Positions 35,674 to 45,104 of a stretch of 64,000 nt of DNA are shown in pieces (position 1 is the stretch's first letter; the number at the start of each line of letters is the position of its first letter). Under the pieces are notes generated by a model, which was not told the origin of the DNA, ran no database searches, and saw only the letters and a list, made by a program, of their open reading frames with translations. The position numbers and the translations under genes were made by a program. The stretch is taken from assembly GCF_018919265.1 (NCBI RefSeq), contig NZ_JAHLQO010000004.1, forward strand, positions 1-64,000. Direction: 5' to 3'. Origin of the DNA: Peptoniphilus ovalis (GTDB taxonomy: Bacteria > Bacillota > Clostridia > Tissierellales > Peptoniphilaceae).

Positions 35674-36454
35674 TATTACCTCTCAAATAATTTAATTTTT
35701 CCTTTTTATCTTCTGCTCTCATTAAGGTTTCTCCGATTAAAACTCCATCTACTCTTATATCAGCTAAAATATCTATATCATCTTTAGTTTTTATTCCACT
35801 TTCTGAAACTAATAAAATATTGTCTGGTACTATATTTCTTAAATTTTTTGTATTGTTAGTATTGACGCTAAAGTCTTTTAAATTTCTATTGTTTACACCT
35901 ATAATCCTGGCTCCAGCATTTATAGCAATTTTACATTCTTCTTCATCATGAACTTCTACTAGAGATGAAAGTCCTAAGAAGTCTGCTATTTCTATAAATC
36001 TCTTTAATTTATCAGAATCTAAGAGTGAAACTATTAAGAGTATTGCACTTGCTCCATAAACTTTTGCCTCATAAATCATATATTCATCTACTATAAAGTC
36101 TTTTCTAAGACAAGGTATATTCACTTCATTGCTAATTTCTTTTAAATAATCTATACTTCCAAGAAAATAATTTTCTTCTGTCAATACAGATATCATATCT
36201 GCTCCTGCTTCTTCGTATTCTTTTGCAATCTTAAGATAATCAAATTCAGAATCTATTATTCCTTTTGATGGAGATGCTTTCTTGCATTCACAAATAAAAC
36301 TTATCCCTGTTTTTTTTAAAGCTTTTTCGAATTTAAATTCTCCTCTTTCTTTTTCTTTTGCTAATTTTTTTATTTCTTCAAGAGAAACTTTGTTTTTCCT
36401 TGAGTTTAAATTCGCCTCTTGATCTTTAACAATTTTTTCTAAAATATTCATCAT
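35666..36454 (-). CDS. trpC: Indole-3-glycerol phosphate synthase
   Basis: A 262-residue barrel enzyme that closes the indole ring. It shows [13 protein letters not shown] (catalytic Lys, near residue 52-62), the [11 protein letters not shown] loop, [20 protein letters not shown] and [12 protein letters not shown]. It overlaps trpD by 4 bases and trpF by 8, as in a tightly coupled operon. Two adjacent ATG codons make the start uncertain by one residue. Confidence 0.96.
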   Translation of the reverse strand: MMNILEKIVKDQEANLNSRKNKVSLEEIKKLAKEKERGEFKFEKALKKTGISFICECKKASPSKGIIDSEFDYLKIAKEYEEAGADMISVLTEENYFLGSIDYLKEISNEVNIPCLRKDFIVDEYMIYEAKVYGASAILLIVSLLDSDKLKRFIEIADFLGLSSLVEVHDEEECKIAINAGARIIGVNNRNLKDFSVNTNNTKNLRNIVPDNILLVSESGIKTKDDIDILADIRVDGVLIGETLMRAEDKKEKLNYLRGNND

Positions 36455-37467
36455 TTGTTGCTCATTTCTATTAGTTTTTCTAATGTTTCAAAAGCTTTAT
36501 TTGAATCTATAATATCCTCAGCTATTTTAATACCTTCTTCTAGAGTATTAGCCTTGCCATAAATATAAAATCCTGAAGCAGCATTTAATAGGACTACATT
36601 TCTTCTTGGAGATTTTTCTCCTCTTAAAATAGATTTTGTAATATTAGCATTTTCCTTTGCATCTCCACCTTCTAAATCTTCTTTTAAGCAGTATTCAAAT
36701 CCAAAATCTCTTGGATCTATTTCATATTTTTTAATTTCGTCACCATTTATCTCGCAGACACTAGTGTTAGATGAAAGAGAAATCTCATCAAGCTTATCTT
36801 GACCAAAAACTACCATCGCTCTTTTTAATCCTAGATTTTGTAAAACTTTCGCCACAGGCTCTAATAAATACTCATCATAAACACCTAATACTTGATACTT
36901 TGGTTTTGCTGGATTAGTTAAAGGTCCTAAGATATTAAATACAGTTCTAAAACCCAATTCCTTTCTCACAGGTCCCACATATTTCATGGATTTGTGATAT
37001 TGTTGCGCAAATATAAAACATAGACCTATTTTTTCTAAAAGCTCTCTACATTTTTCAGGACTTTGATTAATATTTACTCCAAGTGCTTCAAGGCAATCAG
37101 CAGTTCCACTTTTAGAAGATGCTGCTCTATTTCCGTGTTTTGCAATTTTAACACCACCCGCTGCAAGTATTAATGCAGCTGTTGTAGATATATTAAAAGA
37201 ATTTGATTTGTCTCCTCCAGTTCCAACTATGTCTAAAACTTCAAAATCATGATCTAAAATTTCAGCATGTTCTCTCATTGCTAAGGCAGAACCTGATATC
37301 TCATCTATAGTTTCAGCTCTAGCAGACTTTGTAGAAAGCGCAGCTAAATAAGCGGCATTTTGAATACTAGATGATTCTCCATTCATTATTTCATTCATTA
37401 CATCATAAGCTTCTTCGAAAGTTAAATCTTTTTTGTTTACTATTTTTACAATTGCATCTTTAATCAT
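36451..37467 (-). CDS. trpD: Anthranilate phosphoribosyltransferase
   Basis: A 338-residue enzyme joining anthranilate to PRPP. The PRPP loop appears as [17 protein letters not shown], with [21 protein letters not shown], the Arg-containing [14 protein letters not shown] and a C-terminal helical part. I start at ATG 37467 because AAGGAGAG lies just upstream. The frame is open for 14 more residues to 37509, without support. It is the first gene after the tryptophan T-box. No trpG domain is fused to its N-terminus, and trpE/trpG do not precede it. Confidence 0.96.
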   Translation of the reverse strand: MIKDAIVKIVNKKDLTFEEAYDVMNEIMNGESSSIQNAAYLAALSTKSARAETIDEISGSALAMREHAEILDHDFEVLDIVGTGGDKSNSFNISTTAALILAAGGVKIAKHGNRAASSKSGTADCLEALGVNINQSPEKCRELLEKIGLCFIFAQQYHKSMKYVGPVRKELGFRTVFNILGPLTNPAKPKYQVLGVYDEYLLEPVAKVLQNLGLKRAMVVFGQDKLDEISLSSNTSVCEINGDEIKKYEIDPRDFGFEYCLKEDLEGGDAKENANITKSILRGEKSPRRNVVLLNAASGFYIYGKANTLEEGIKIAEDIIDSNKAFETLEKLIEMSNK

Positions 37468-37513
37468 TTTTCTCTCCTTAATAAATATATTTTTATGAAA
37501 TTCTATCAAGGAA

Positions 37514-37785
37514 TAAAAAAAGTCCCTGACAGAATATATTCTGCCAAGGACGAATAATCAAAATATCCGCGGTGCCACCTTGTATTCATGGAAATACCAC
37601 ACTCTCCAGGGTACCATCATACCCCTTGCAACTTACGTATGCATACGTCACAGAGTACTAAGTAAAAACTTTTCACTGTGCCCTCAGCGGTCCATTTAAT
37701 AACTTGTTTCTTATCTAATCTCAGCAACTTAGACTCTCTGTAAAGGCATCATTATTTTTATCTCCGCTTCAACGGTTTATTTTTT
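37514..37785 (-). promoter_or_regulatory. Tryptophan T-box riboswitch of the trp operon
   Basis: Read on the minus strand: a stem I region with GAGAGTCTAAGTTGC, the TGG specifier at 37694-37692 within AAATGGACCGC, T-box sequence AAGGTGGCACCGCGG at 37581-37567, then a long terminator hairpin (37551-37521) and seven T. A 14-bp perfect palindrome at about 37634-37647 lies in the middle stems. Uncharged tRNA-Trp should turn on trpDCFBA. The 3' limit is well defined. The 5' limit is approximate. Confidence 0.9.
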
Positions 37786-37799
37786 ATGAAATTGTGTAA

Positions 37800-37828
37800 A
37801 TAATATCATTTTTAAAAATTTAAGTCAA
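37800..37828 (-). promoter_or_regulatory. Promoter of the trp operon
   Basis: Minus-strand TTGACT (37828-37823), a 17-base spacer, TATTAT (37805-37800), upstream of the T-box leader. Confidence 0.75.
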
Positions 37829-37845
37829 TAACTATTTTAAATTTT

Positions 37846-38556
37846 TTAAATTTTATTTTCATAAACATAAAATTTTTCTTTACTATTATCGCTAAATTTA
37901 TAACCCTCAAATTTAAAATTTTTAAAAATTTCTTCATCAAAAGATTCATTTTTTAAAATATAATTTGCAAGTTGTCCTCTAAGTTTTTTACTTGTAGCTG
38001 AGTGAGTCTTTTTATTATTTTCAAAATCATCGTAAAACTCAATCTCAACCCACTCACCCATTTTCTTTTTATCTAAAAGAGTTGAAAATTCTTTTGATGC
38101 TAAATTATAAATCCTGCAACCTTTTAACTTATCATTAAAATTTTCTTTTTGAATCTTTTTCAAATTTGTATCTTCAATTTTTAAGTTTTTAGAAAAATCC
38201 AATCTATAAGGATTTATTTTATTTTGTGGGCCAACTGGTCCATAAAGAGCGGATAAAATTAATAGATGATTCTTTGTAAAATCATAATGTAGAACTTCAG
38301 AATCAAATTGTCTAAATGCCAGTCCATTGTAGGTATCAATTGCATTTTTTGCAGTACTTTTATCAATTTCTTTATATGCAGTAAATACCCTTTGAGCTAG
38401 TTCGCTGTCAATTTTAAAAAAATCTGCCAACTCTTCTTTTCTAAATTTTTTAATTTCATTTATAATTTTAAGACTAGTCTCATCTAAATCAATATTTTCC
38501 TTACCGCTATTCCAATCCATTTCTTTACTTGGTGATAATATTATTATATTTTTCAT
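37846..38556 (-). CDS. yaaA: YaaA-family protein (peroxide stress, DUF328)
   Basis: A 236-residue protein of the YaaA family. E. coli YaaA limits DNA and protein damage during peroxide stress by keeping free iron low, and the fold binds DNA. Family hallmarks are the start IIILSPSKEMDW, the AIDTYNGLAFRQFD segment, LSALYGPVGPQNKINPYRLDF and YNLASKEFS. Length is close to normal (about 250). The ATG immediately follows the pepC stop codon, so the two are probably co-transcribed. Confidence 0.88.
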   Translation of the reverse strand: MKNIIILSPSKEMDWNSGKENIDLDETSLKIINEIKKFRKEELADFFKIDSELAQRVFTAYKEIDKSTAKNAIDTYNGLAFRQFDSEVLHYDFTKNHLLILSALYGPVGPQNKINPYRLDFSKNLKIEDTNLKKIQKENFNDKLKGCRIYNLASKEFSTLLDKKKMGEWVEIEFYDDFENNKKTHSATSKKLRGQLANYILKNESFDEEIFKNFKFEGYKFSDNSKEKFYVYENKI

Positions 38557-39885
38557 TTATCTAACTTTTCCAAAAGCAGTACAAAATGCATCATAAGGAC
38601 TGTACTCGATTGCTTCTTCATCAAGTCCCTTTAAATATTTTTCATCAACATAATCTTTTTCAATTATTAATTCATAGACATATGAGTCAAACCAAGCATC
38701 AGACATTGAGAAAATTCCCTTTTTACCATTTTTTTCTCCCCAAGAATTTTCTACTTTCCACATTTCTGGCTTATCATTTAAAATTTTTACACCAGTTATA
38801 TTCATTGCATGAGTTGCCATTGATTGACGGGAATCTATTCTATCAGCTTTTGAAAATTCTCCTACAGGAACTAATGTATCATCATAATTATATAAATCTA
38901 AGTCTAGAATACCTGATTTTCTATCGCTCATTTTTCCAACATCACAAGCAAACCATGCTGTGTTTCCATCTTTTAAAGATTTAACCATAGCATTCTTCAT
39001 TTCTTCTGTCGGCACATTTAATCCCCTTAGTCCTTCAAGCTCAACTAAATTTTTTATTTCAGGATTAATAAATACTCTTGCGTACGGATTTCTTTCTCTT
39101 GGGTCATTTATAAGTCTTATTTTGTTGTCATAAAATCCATCTAAATACTTTTTATAAAAACTCATAGGTGTCATATTTTTTTCAATGTGGTAATTTTTGT
39201 CCTTGTCTTGATATTCAAAATCAAACTTTTCAACTGGCTTTCCAATGCATTTAACCAAGATGTTATAGACTTTTGACAGACATTCTTCTCTTAATTTATC
39301 AATCTCTTCATAGCTATTTTCATTTCTTATATCCATGGCATACTTTTTAGTAACTTCTTCAATTCTCAAAAACATTTCACGAGCATTATCAGTGTTAAAG
39401 CTTTCACCCATTACATTTTTAGGAACTATACCATATTTATCAATTAATATTTTAAAATACTCAAAGTATCCGCCATCATCTGTTTTAAATTTAAGTGCAT
39501 CAATTACTTCTCTGCTGTTAATATCCAAATCTTTTGTCTTTATTATCTTATCTAAAAACACATTTGTCTTTTCCATATTGTCATAGAAGTATAAATAACT
39601 TTCAGATAATTCAAAATCATCTAAGTTTAAATCTTTCATAATTTTTGGTCTTGCCATATTTAATGCGGCAAACATCCAACATCTTCCTGATTGATTTTGA
39701 TTTGTTATATTTTTATGATCTATTTCTTCATTAAATAAAAAGTTGTGTTTATTTATAACTCTTTTATTTTTGCTTGCTTCAACAACTCCAACATTTGAAA
39801 TTGCACCTTCAATGAGGTTATTTTTAATGTCAGAATCATATTGATTTTCAAATTTCTTTAATAATTCACTGTTTAATTTTTGCAT
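38557..39885 (-). CDS. pepC: Aminopeptidase C (bleomycin hydrolase family C1B)
   Basis: A 442-residue cytoplasmic cysteine aminopeptidase. The catalytic Cys is in NQNQSGRCWMFAALNMARP near residue 69. The His is in MATHAMNITGV, and the Asn in WKVENSWGEKNGKKG. Length and motifs fit PepC, which forms a hexamer and trims peptides. It is followed with no gap by yaaA. Nutritionally this fits an organism using peptides. Confidence 0.94.
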   Translation of the reverse strand: MQKLNSELLKKFENQYDSDIKNNLIEGAISNVGVVEASKNKRVINKHNFLFNEEIDHKNITNQNQSGRCWMFAALNMARPKIMKDLNLDDFELSESYLYFYDNMEKTNVFLDKIIKTKDLDINSREVIDALKFKTDDGGYFEYFKILIDKYGIVPKNVMGESFNTDNAREMFLRIEEVTKKYAMDIRNENSYEEIDKLREECLSKVYNILVKCIGKPVEKFDFEYQDKDKNYHIEKNMTPMSFYKKYLDGFYDNKIRLINDPRERNPYARVFINPEIKNLVELEGLRGLNVPTEEMKNAMVKSLKDGNTAWFACDVGKMSDRKSGILDLDLYNYDDTLVPVGEFSKADRIDSRQSMATHAMNITGVKILNDKPEMWKVENSWGEKNGKKGIFSMSDAWFDSYVYELIIEKDYVDEKYLKGLDEEAIEYSPYDAFCTAFGKVR

Positions 39886-39976
39886 TTTATCGCCTCAATT
39901 TTATTTTAGTACTTTTAATTTATAAATAATATTATAAGACATATTGATTTAAAATATCAAATTGTCTTTTAAATTT

Positions 39977-40010
39977 ATAAAAAAATTAGCAAAGATAAAC
40001 TTTGCTAATT
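39977..40010 (-). terminator. Terminator of the secreted subtilase gene
   Basis: A stem of about 11 bp (39984-39994 with 40000-40010), then a T-run on the minus strand. It lies 16 bases after the stop. Confidence 0.85.
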
Positions 40011-40025
40011 GCTGACAATTATATT

Positions 40026-43000
40026 TTATTTGTAAAGATTTACAATAACATTTTTAGTTTTTTCATTAATTGTAACTTTACCATATACATTTTTAAAACC
40101 TTCAATATTATCATAAAGGCTTAAATTATATTCTCCATAATTAATTTCATTTTCTCCATCATAATAAACATCATCATTAAGTTTAAATCTTATTCCTTCA
40201 ATAGGTCTGTTATTGTATTTGAAAATAAAATTAACTAAAGCTTTCTTTTCTTTTTCTTTAAATTGTAAATCAAGAACATAATCTAAATTATTTCTATCAA
40301 CGACAAATTCATAACTATCATTACCTAATAATTCATAATTTTCATCATAGCCTAAGATATACAATTTATAATTACCAAGTTTTAAGTTATTTAATTCTTT
40401 CACTTCATTGTTATTTTCATCTAATAATTTAATATTAAGTGAAGGTAAAACTTCTTTAATAGCGTTAATTTTTAATGATCCTCTTAAAGTATTGCGATTA
40501 TCTACGTATTTGTAATCAGTAATTTTGTTTAAGCTTTCATTATATCCACCATCAATTAGTCTAATTCTTAGATGTGGTAAATCTTCTTTATCACAATAAA
40601 TAGTGTATCTTCCATTTTCTGGTTTTAAGTTTTGATAATCTCTTCCTAGCTCAACTCTCGCACTTCTAATAAAGCTTAAATCATTTGCAGAAAAGCTAAT
40701 AGTTAAAGTATTTTCATTTTCTGTAACTACAACATCTTTTAATGTTGGAGCTTTTCTATCAATATTAAATTTAATAGTACTTGAATTTGTTTCACCGCTG
40801 TAATTATAGTTATCAGCCATAGTTTCTAAAATCAATTCATACTTACCATCTTTTAAATCGTTAAGATTGTAAATAGGGTTTTTGATAAAAGTATATCCAT
40901 CGAAACCATATCTTCCACCTGCATTATCTGGGTCAGCTGAGAAATTAGACATTAATCTTCTTCTACTGTATACATAAGTATTATTTTGATCATCTTTTAG
41001 TTTTACAGAAAGTAGACCATTTCTAGTAGCCACAAGACTTAAATTAAGCTTATCGTTGTTTCCATCATTATTAGGACTTATAACAATATTTTCAAAATTT
41101 GGTTTAACTTCATTTCTAGTATTTTTTGAATTATTAACATCAATAAAATTACTCATACCAGCAATTACATTAATATTACTATAACCGTATTGAGTATTAA
41201 TATTTTTATTAGTTATTAGTGATGTTACAAAATAATACCATGGACTAGACACACTATTTATTCTGTAATACATTGGATTTTCATTAGCAAAGTCAAAATC
41301 ATAAATAGGTTTTTCTATTCCAGGAATTTTTTCAAATGAACCCTTAAACCCAACAAATGCAAAGTTTGCACTCTTATTATTTTGATCCTTGAAATTTAAA
41401 AATCCTTCAACGAATAATCCATTAGAAAAATCTTTAATTTTATCAAGATTTTCAATTGGAATAGAGAAAGAAACTTTTCTTTCCTCTTTTGGTCTCAAAA
41501 CAAGTGGACTATCATCGAAGTTTCTAGAAAATAATTCATCTGGTCTAAGTAATAATTTTTTACCATCTCTTTTTTCAACAGTTGTCGCAATTGATGGAAT
41601 TAAAACTTTTCTTTCATTAGAATAATTTTTGATAATTAAATTAAATTCTAATTCATTATTAATATTTCCTAAAAATCTTGATGGAATTTCACTCTTTGCA
41701 TCTACGACTGTAAAGTCAAGGTCTACTGCATTTTTAAGATTTAAAACTCCAGCTCCTTGTCTTCTTGGAGAAGTCAAATAATGAGTAAATGGATCTGTGT
41801 GAGGAACAGCAGAATTCATAATTAACTGTTTTACAAGTTTAGCTTTATTAGGAATATTAGAGTAAATTGGATTATCATCTAGAGCTTCTCTTAATACTCC
41901 TATTGCTCCTGTTACATGAGGTGTTGCCATAGAAGTTCCTGACATATTGGCAAAAGAACCATCAACAGTTGTTGTAGACATTATATTTCCACCAGGTGCA
42001 GTTATATCTGGTTTCATATATCCACCTGAAGTAAGTCCCCAATTTGAGAAGTCAGAAATTTCTCCAAATAATGGATTTTCAACTCTTTCATTTCTAGTGT
42101 TTAAATAAACTCTTTTATTTTCTATAGATTTTAATATTTCTCCAGGTTTATTTGCTATTGTGTAGACAGGAATATTTGCATTTCTTCCATCAACCCATAA
42201 AGATCCCTTAATATTATTAAAAATTATAATCGCTTTTGCTCCTGCATTTTCAGCAATTGCAATTTTTTCATTGAAAGAATTTGTTCCTCTCTTAACTAAA
42301 GCAATTTTTCCATATAAATTTTTTCCAGAAAAATCTTCAGCTTTTCCTTCGCCGCAGTCAACTACATCATAGTATCCTCTTCTCAAAAGAAAATTTGAGT
42401 TTTCATAGCTGTATTTAACACCAGCAATTTCTATAGCTCTACCAAAAATCTTTTCATTTTCAAGTGAAGCTACAGTAATAGAATTTTCGACTATACCAGG
42501 ATCACCAATTCCACCGTAATCAGGATTGTCAGAGGATAAATCTCCTTTGTAATCTCCTTCATTACCAGCTGCAATTACAAAGTTTGTGTTAGAATTATAA
42601 CCTCTGTTAACAGCTTCAACAATTGCTGGGTCAAGATTTTGCATTTGACCCTTAGTTGATCCTAAACTCATGTTAACAGCATCTGCTTTTAATACCAAAG
42701 CATCTGACATAGCTTTAATATAAACAAATGAATTAGTTGAACCTCTTCTCATTACATTCATCATTAACAATTGAGATTCAGGGGCTACTCCTCTAAATGT
42801 TTCTCCTCTAAAATTAAATCTATTACCTGCAACTGTTCCACATACATGTTGTCCATGAGCAACTCTTTCGCCTTCTGGATTTAAATCTGTAGTTCCTGTT
42901 CTGTAATTAAATGCAAAAGGTACTTTGTCAGATTTATAAATATTTCTAATATAATCTCTTCCGTAAGTTAATCCAGAATTAACTATATTATAAATATCAT

Positions 43001-43559
43001 TACTATCATATCTTTTATAATTTGAATCAAGTCTAAAGCATGAATTATCAGGCTCCATATTACCGTCAATTACAGCAAGAACTCTACCTTCTCCATCATA
43101 TTTTCTTTGAAGTTCTTCATCATTGCCAATTAATAAATTAGAAGACATCATGAGTTGTTTTTGATCTCTAGAATAATATCCAGCTCTCTCAACAGGTTTA
43201 TCTTCAATCAATGTTCTGTTTTCATAAACATTTTCAACATTTGCAAAAGATTTTATTTTTTCAATGTCATTATCGTTGCCTTCTACTAGTAAAGATGGTA
43301 GTAATAATGAAATTCTACCCTTTACCTTAATATTAGGAAAATTCTCTTCTAATTTTTGTTGAAAACTTGTTAAGGATTTATCTGAAATCTCCTTAGCTGC
43401 TTTATAATTTTGTTTTTCAAAATTATCTTTGTAACCTTTGTTTATATTTTCTACATTAACATTTACAATGTATGATTTTGTAAACTCACTAGCAAATACA
43501 AAATCAATATTAAAAAATAAAACAAAAGTCAAAATAAGAATTAATAGTCTTTTTTTCAT
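40026..43559 (-). CDS. Large secreted subtilisin-like serine protease (S8 family)
   Basis: A 1177-residue exoprotease with signal peptide MKKRLLILILTFVLFFNIDF and following VFA. An inhibitor-like propeptide occupies about residues 25-115. The catalytic domain has Asp165 (VLAVIDGNMEPDN), His235 (VAHGQHVCGTVAG) and Ser543 (SGTSMATPHVTG), with a protease-associated insert around 400-480 (GAKAIIIFNN). The C-terminal half is a series of beta-sandwich domains, including a SPNNDGNNDKL calcium-type motif as in lactocepin/C5a-peptidase relatives. I see no LPXTG anchor or C-terminal membrane helix, so it may be released or held non-covalently. Relatives in anaerobic cocci degrade host peptides, but that role here is inference. 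Confidence 0.9.
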   Translation of the reverse strand: MKKRLLILILTFVLFFNIDFVFASEFTKSYIVNVNVENINKGYKDNFEKQNYKAAKEISDKSLTSFQQKLEENFPNIKVKGRISLLLPSLLVEGNDNDIEKIKSFANVENVYENRTLIEDKPVERAGYYSRDQKQLMMSSNLLIGNDEELQRKYDGEGRVLAVIDGNMEPDNSCFRLDSNYKRYDSNDIYNIVNSGLTYGRDYIRNIYKSDKVPFAFNYRTGTTDLNPEGERVAHGQHVCGTVAGNRFNFRGETFRGVAPESQLLMMNVMRRGSTNSFVYIKAMSDALVLKADAVNMSLGSTKGQMQNLDPAIVEAVNRGYNSNTNFVIAAGNEGDYKGDLSSDNPDYGGIGDPGIVENSITVASLENEKIFGRAIEIAGVKYSYENSNFLLRRGYYDVVDCGEGKAEDFSGKNLYGKIALVKRGTNSFNEKIAIAENAGAKAIIIFNNIKGSLWVDGRNANIPVYTIANKPGEILKSIENKRVYLNTRNERVENPLFGEISDFSNWGLTSGGYMKPDITAPGGNIMSTTTVDGSFANMSGTSMATPHVTGAIGVLREALDDNPIYSNIPNKAKLVKQLIMNSAVPHTDPFTHYLTSPRRQGAGVLNLKNAVDLDFTVVDAKSEIPSRFLGNINNELEFNLIIKNYSNERKVLIPSIATTVEKRDGKKLLLRPDELFSRNFDDSPLVLRPKEERKVSFSIPIENLDKIKDFSNGLFVEGFLNFKDQNNKSANFAFVGFKGSFEKIPGIEKPIYDFDFANENPMYYRINSVSSPWYYFVTSLITNKNINTQYGYSNINVIAGMSNFIDVNNSKNTRNEVKPNFENIVISPNNDGNNDKLNLSLVATRNGLLSVKLKDDQNNTYVYSRRRLMSNFSADPDNAGGRYGFDGYTFIKNPIYNLNDLKDGKYELILETMADNYNYSGETNSSTIKFNIDRKAPTLKDVVVTENENTLTISFSANDLSFIRSARVELGRDYQNLKPENGRYTIYCDKEDLPHLRIRLIDGGYNESLNKITDYKYVDNRNTLRGSLKINAIKEVLPSLNIKLLDENNNEVKELNNLKLGNYKLYILGYDENYELLGNDSYEFVVDRNNLDYVLDLQFKEKEKKALVNFIFKYNNRPIEGIRFKLNDDVYYDGENEINYGEYNLSLYDNIEGFKNVYGKVTINEKTKNVIVNLYK

Positions 43560-43593
43560 TTATTCTCCTTGTATTAAATTGTCAGCAAAAATT

Positions 43594-43623
43594 ATTATAT
43601 TATCGAAAAAATTATTGTGTCAA
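43594..43623 (-). promoter_or_regulatory. Promoter of the subtilase gene
   Basis: Minus-strand consensus TTGACA (43623-43618), an 18-base spacer and TATAAT (43599-43594), 35 bases ahead of the ATG. Both hexamers are perfect, suggesting strong expression. Confidence 0.8.
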
Positions 43624-43771
43624 TAACCAAACCTTGATGTCTACTTAATTTATCTATTTTATAATTCGTAAAAATAGAGCTTCTTGATATTTCTTATTAA
43701 AAATTTTACTATGTGTTTAAGTTATTTTTTTCTAAAAAGTTCAAAAAGTTTATAAAAATTTAACTATTATC

Positions 43772-43804
43772 AAAAAAAATCCCCTAATCTTATTAGATTA
43801 AGGG
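43772..43804 (-). terminator. Terminator of the cytosine-deaminase-like gene
   Basis: A 9-bp stem with one G-T pair (43781-43789 with 43796-43804), followed by eight T on the minus strand. The remaining bases 43624-43771 are AT-rich, with nothing else seen. Confidence 0.85.
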
Positions 43805-43819
43805 ACAAACATAAAATTA

Positions 43820-45079
43820 TTAGTCTATTTTAAGTTCTATTTCAAATTCTCTTTTGGCTTTCTTGAATAAAAATTCTCCATTTCTCACTGAAGATAGACA
43901 CTCAACTCTATTTCTAATCGCTTCGAATTCATTAGGTGCATCAAGAACAATAAAGTTAGCAGGCTTACCAGCTTCTAAACCATATTCATCTTGTAGATAC
44001 ATTGCCTTAGCTCCATTGTAAGTTACAAGGTCAAAGTCTCTCTTGAAGTCTTCTTCTCTCATAAGTTGAGCCATGTGAATACCATTGTCTAAAATATTCA
44101 TTAGGTTTCCATTTCCAGCTGGATACCAAAGGTCAACAATTGAATCTTGAGCAAAACATACATTTACATCATTGTCAACAAATTCAAGAACTCTTGTAAG
44201 TCCACGACGTTTTGGATAAGTGTCTTGACGTCCTTGTAAAAATGCATTTTCTGTTGGAAGTGAAACAAAATTAATTTTTGATTTTCTAAATAGACCCATC
44301 ATTCTAAATGCATAAGAGTCATCAGCTGATCCAAAGGAACAAGTATGACTTGCTGTAGTCTTTTCGCCTATTCCCTTTTCCATAGCTTCAGCATTTAAAA
44401 CTTCGATAAATCTTGCCATAATATCATCAGTTTCATCACAGTGAACGTCTATTAATTTGTCGTATTTAACTGCTAATTCAACTATATCTTTAATTGATTT
44501 TTCTCCAAGTTCACGACTCCATTCGTTGTGAGGAATTCCACCAACAACTTCACAACCTAATTTAAGAGCTTCTTCTACTAAGTCCTTACCAGTCTTTCCT
44601 TCCTCTTTATATGAATACATTCCATTTTGAGGGAATGCAACAACTTGAATAGTAACAATATCTTTAAGTTCATCTCTAACTTCAAGAGCTGCCTTAATTC
44701 CAGTTAAATTGGGATCAGTACAGTCAGTTTGAGCTCTGATGTATTGTGTTCCATAGCTTACACAATCTAAAGCAGCTTTTCTGATTCTATCCTTCATCTC
44801 TTCTTTAGTTGATCCCTTTTTAAAATCATTCCAGATATCAATTGCTTCAAAAAGTGTGCCGGATTCATTTTTAGCTTCATCTGTTTGACCTACAAAGTAG
44901 TAATCTAGGTGAAGATGTGAGTCAACATATGGTGGAATTACAAGGTTTCCATCAAGATCAATTTCTTCATCTGCTCCTTGTAAATTATTTCCAAATTCTA
45001 CAAATTTTCCATCCTCAACTAAAATTTCTGAAGCATCATCGTGACCATAAATTTTTGCATTAATAAATTTCTTTTTCAT
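43820..45079 (-). CDS. Cytosine deaminase-like amidohydrolase (CodA family)
   Basis: A 419-residue metal-dependent hydrolase. It matches CodA along its length: DSHLHLDYYF (metal ligands, near residue 53), GGIPHNE, DVHCDETDD with ligand His and catalytic Glu, TASHTCSFGSADDSYAFR, LQGRQDTYPKRRGLTRV, and CFAQDSIVDLWYPAGNGNLM with the ligand Asp. It would deaminate cytosine or a related base such as isoguanine or creatinine-like compounds. The exact substrate is not set by these motifs. It lies 25 bases after the MFS transporter gene and is probably co-transcribed, suggesting uptake followed by deamination. An AGGAGG site supports the ATG. Confidence 0.85.
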   Translation of the reverse strand: MKKKFINAKIYGHDDASEILVEDGKFVEFGNNLQGADEEIDLDGNLVIPPYVDSHLHLDYYFVGQTDEAKNESGTLFEAIDIWNDFKKGSTKEEMKDRIRKAALDCVSYGTQYIRAQTDCTDPNLTGIKAALEVRDELKDIVTIQVVAFPQNGMYSYKEEGKTGKDLVEEALKLGCEVVGGIPHNEWSRELGEKSIKDIVELAVKYDKLIDVHCDETDDIMARFIEVLNAEAMEKGIGEKTTASHTCSFGSADDSYAFRMMGLFRKSKINFVSLPTENAFLQGRQDTYPKRRGLTRVLEFVDNDVNVCFAQDSIVDLWYPAGNGNLMNILDNGIHMAQLMREEDFKRDFDLVTYNGAKAMYLQDEYGLEAGKPANFIVLDAPNEFEAIRNRVECLSSVRNGEFLFKKAKREFEIELKID

Positions 45080-45104
45080 TTTAATTCCTCCTAAAATTAT
45101 ATAT

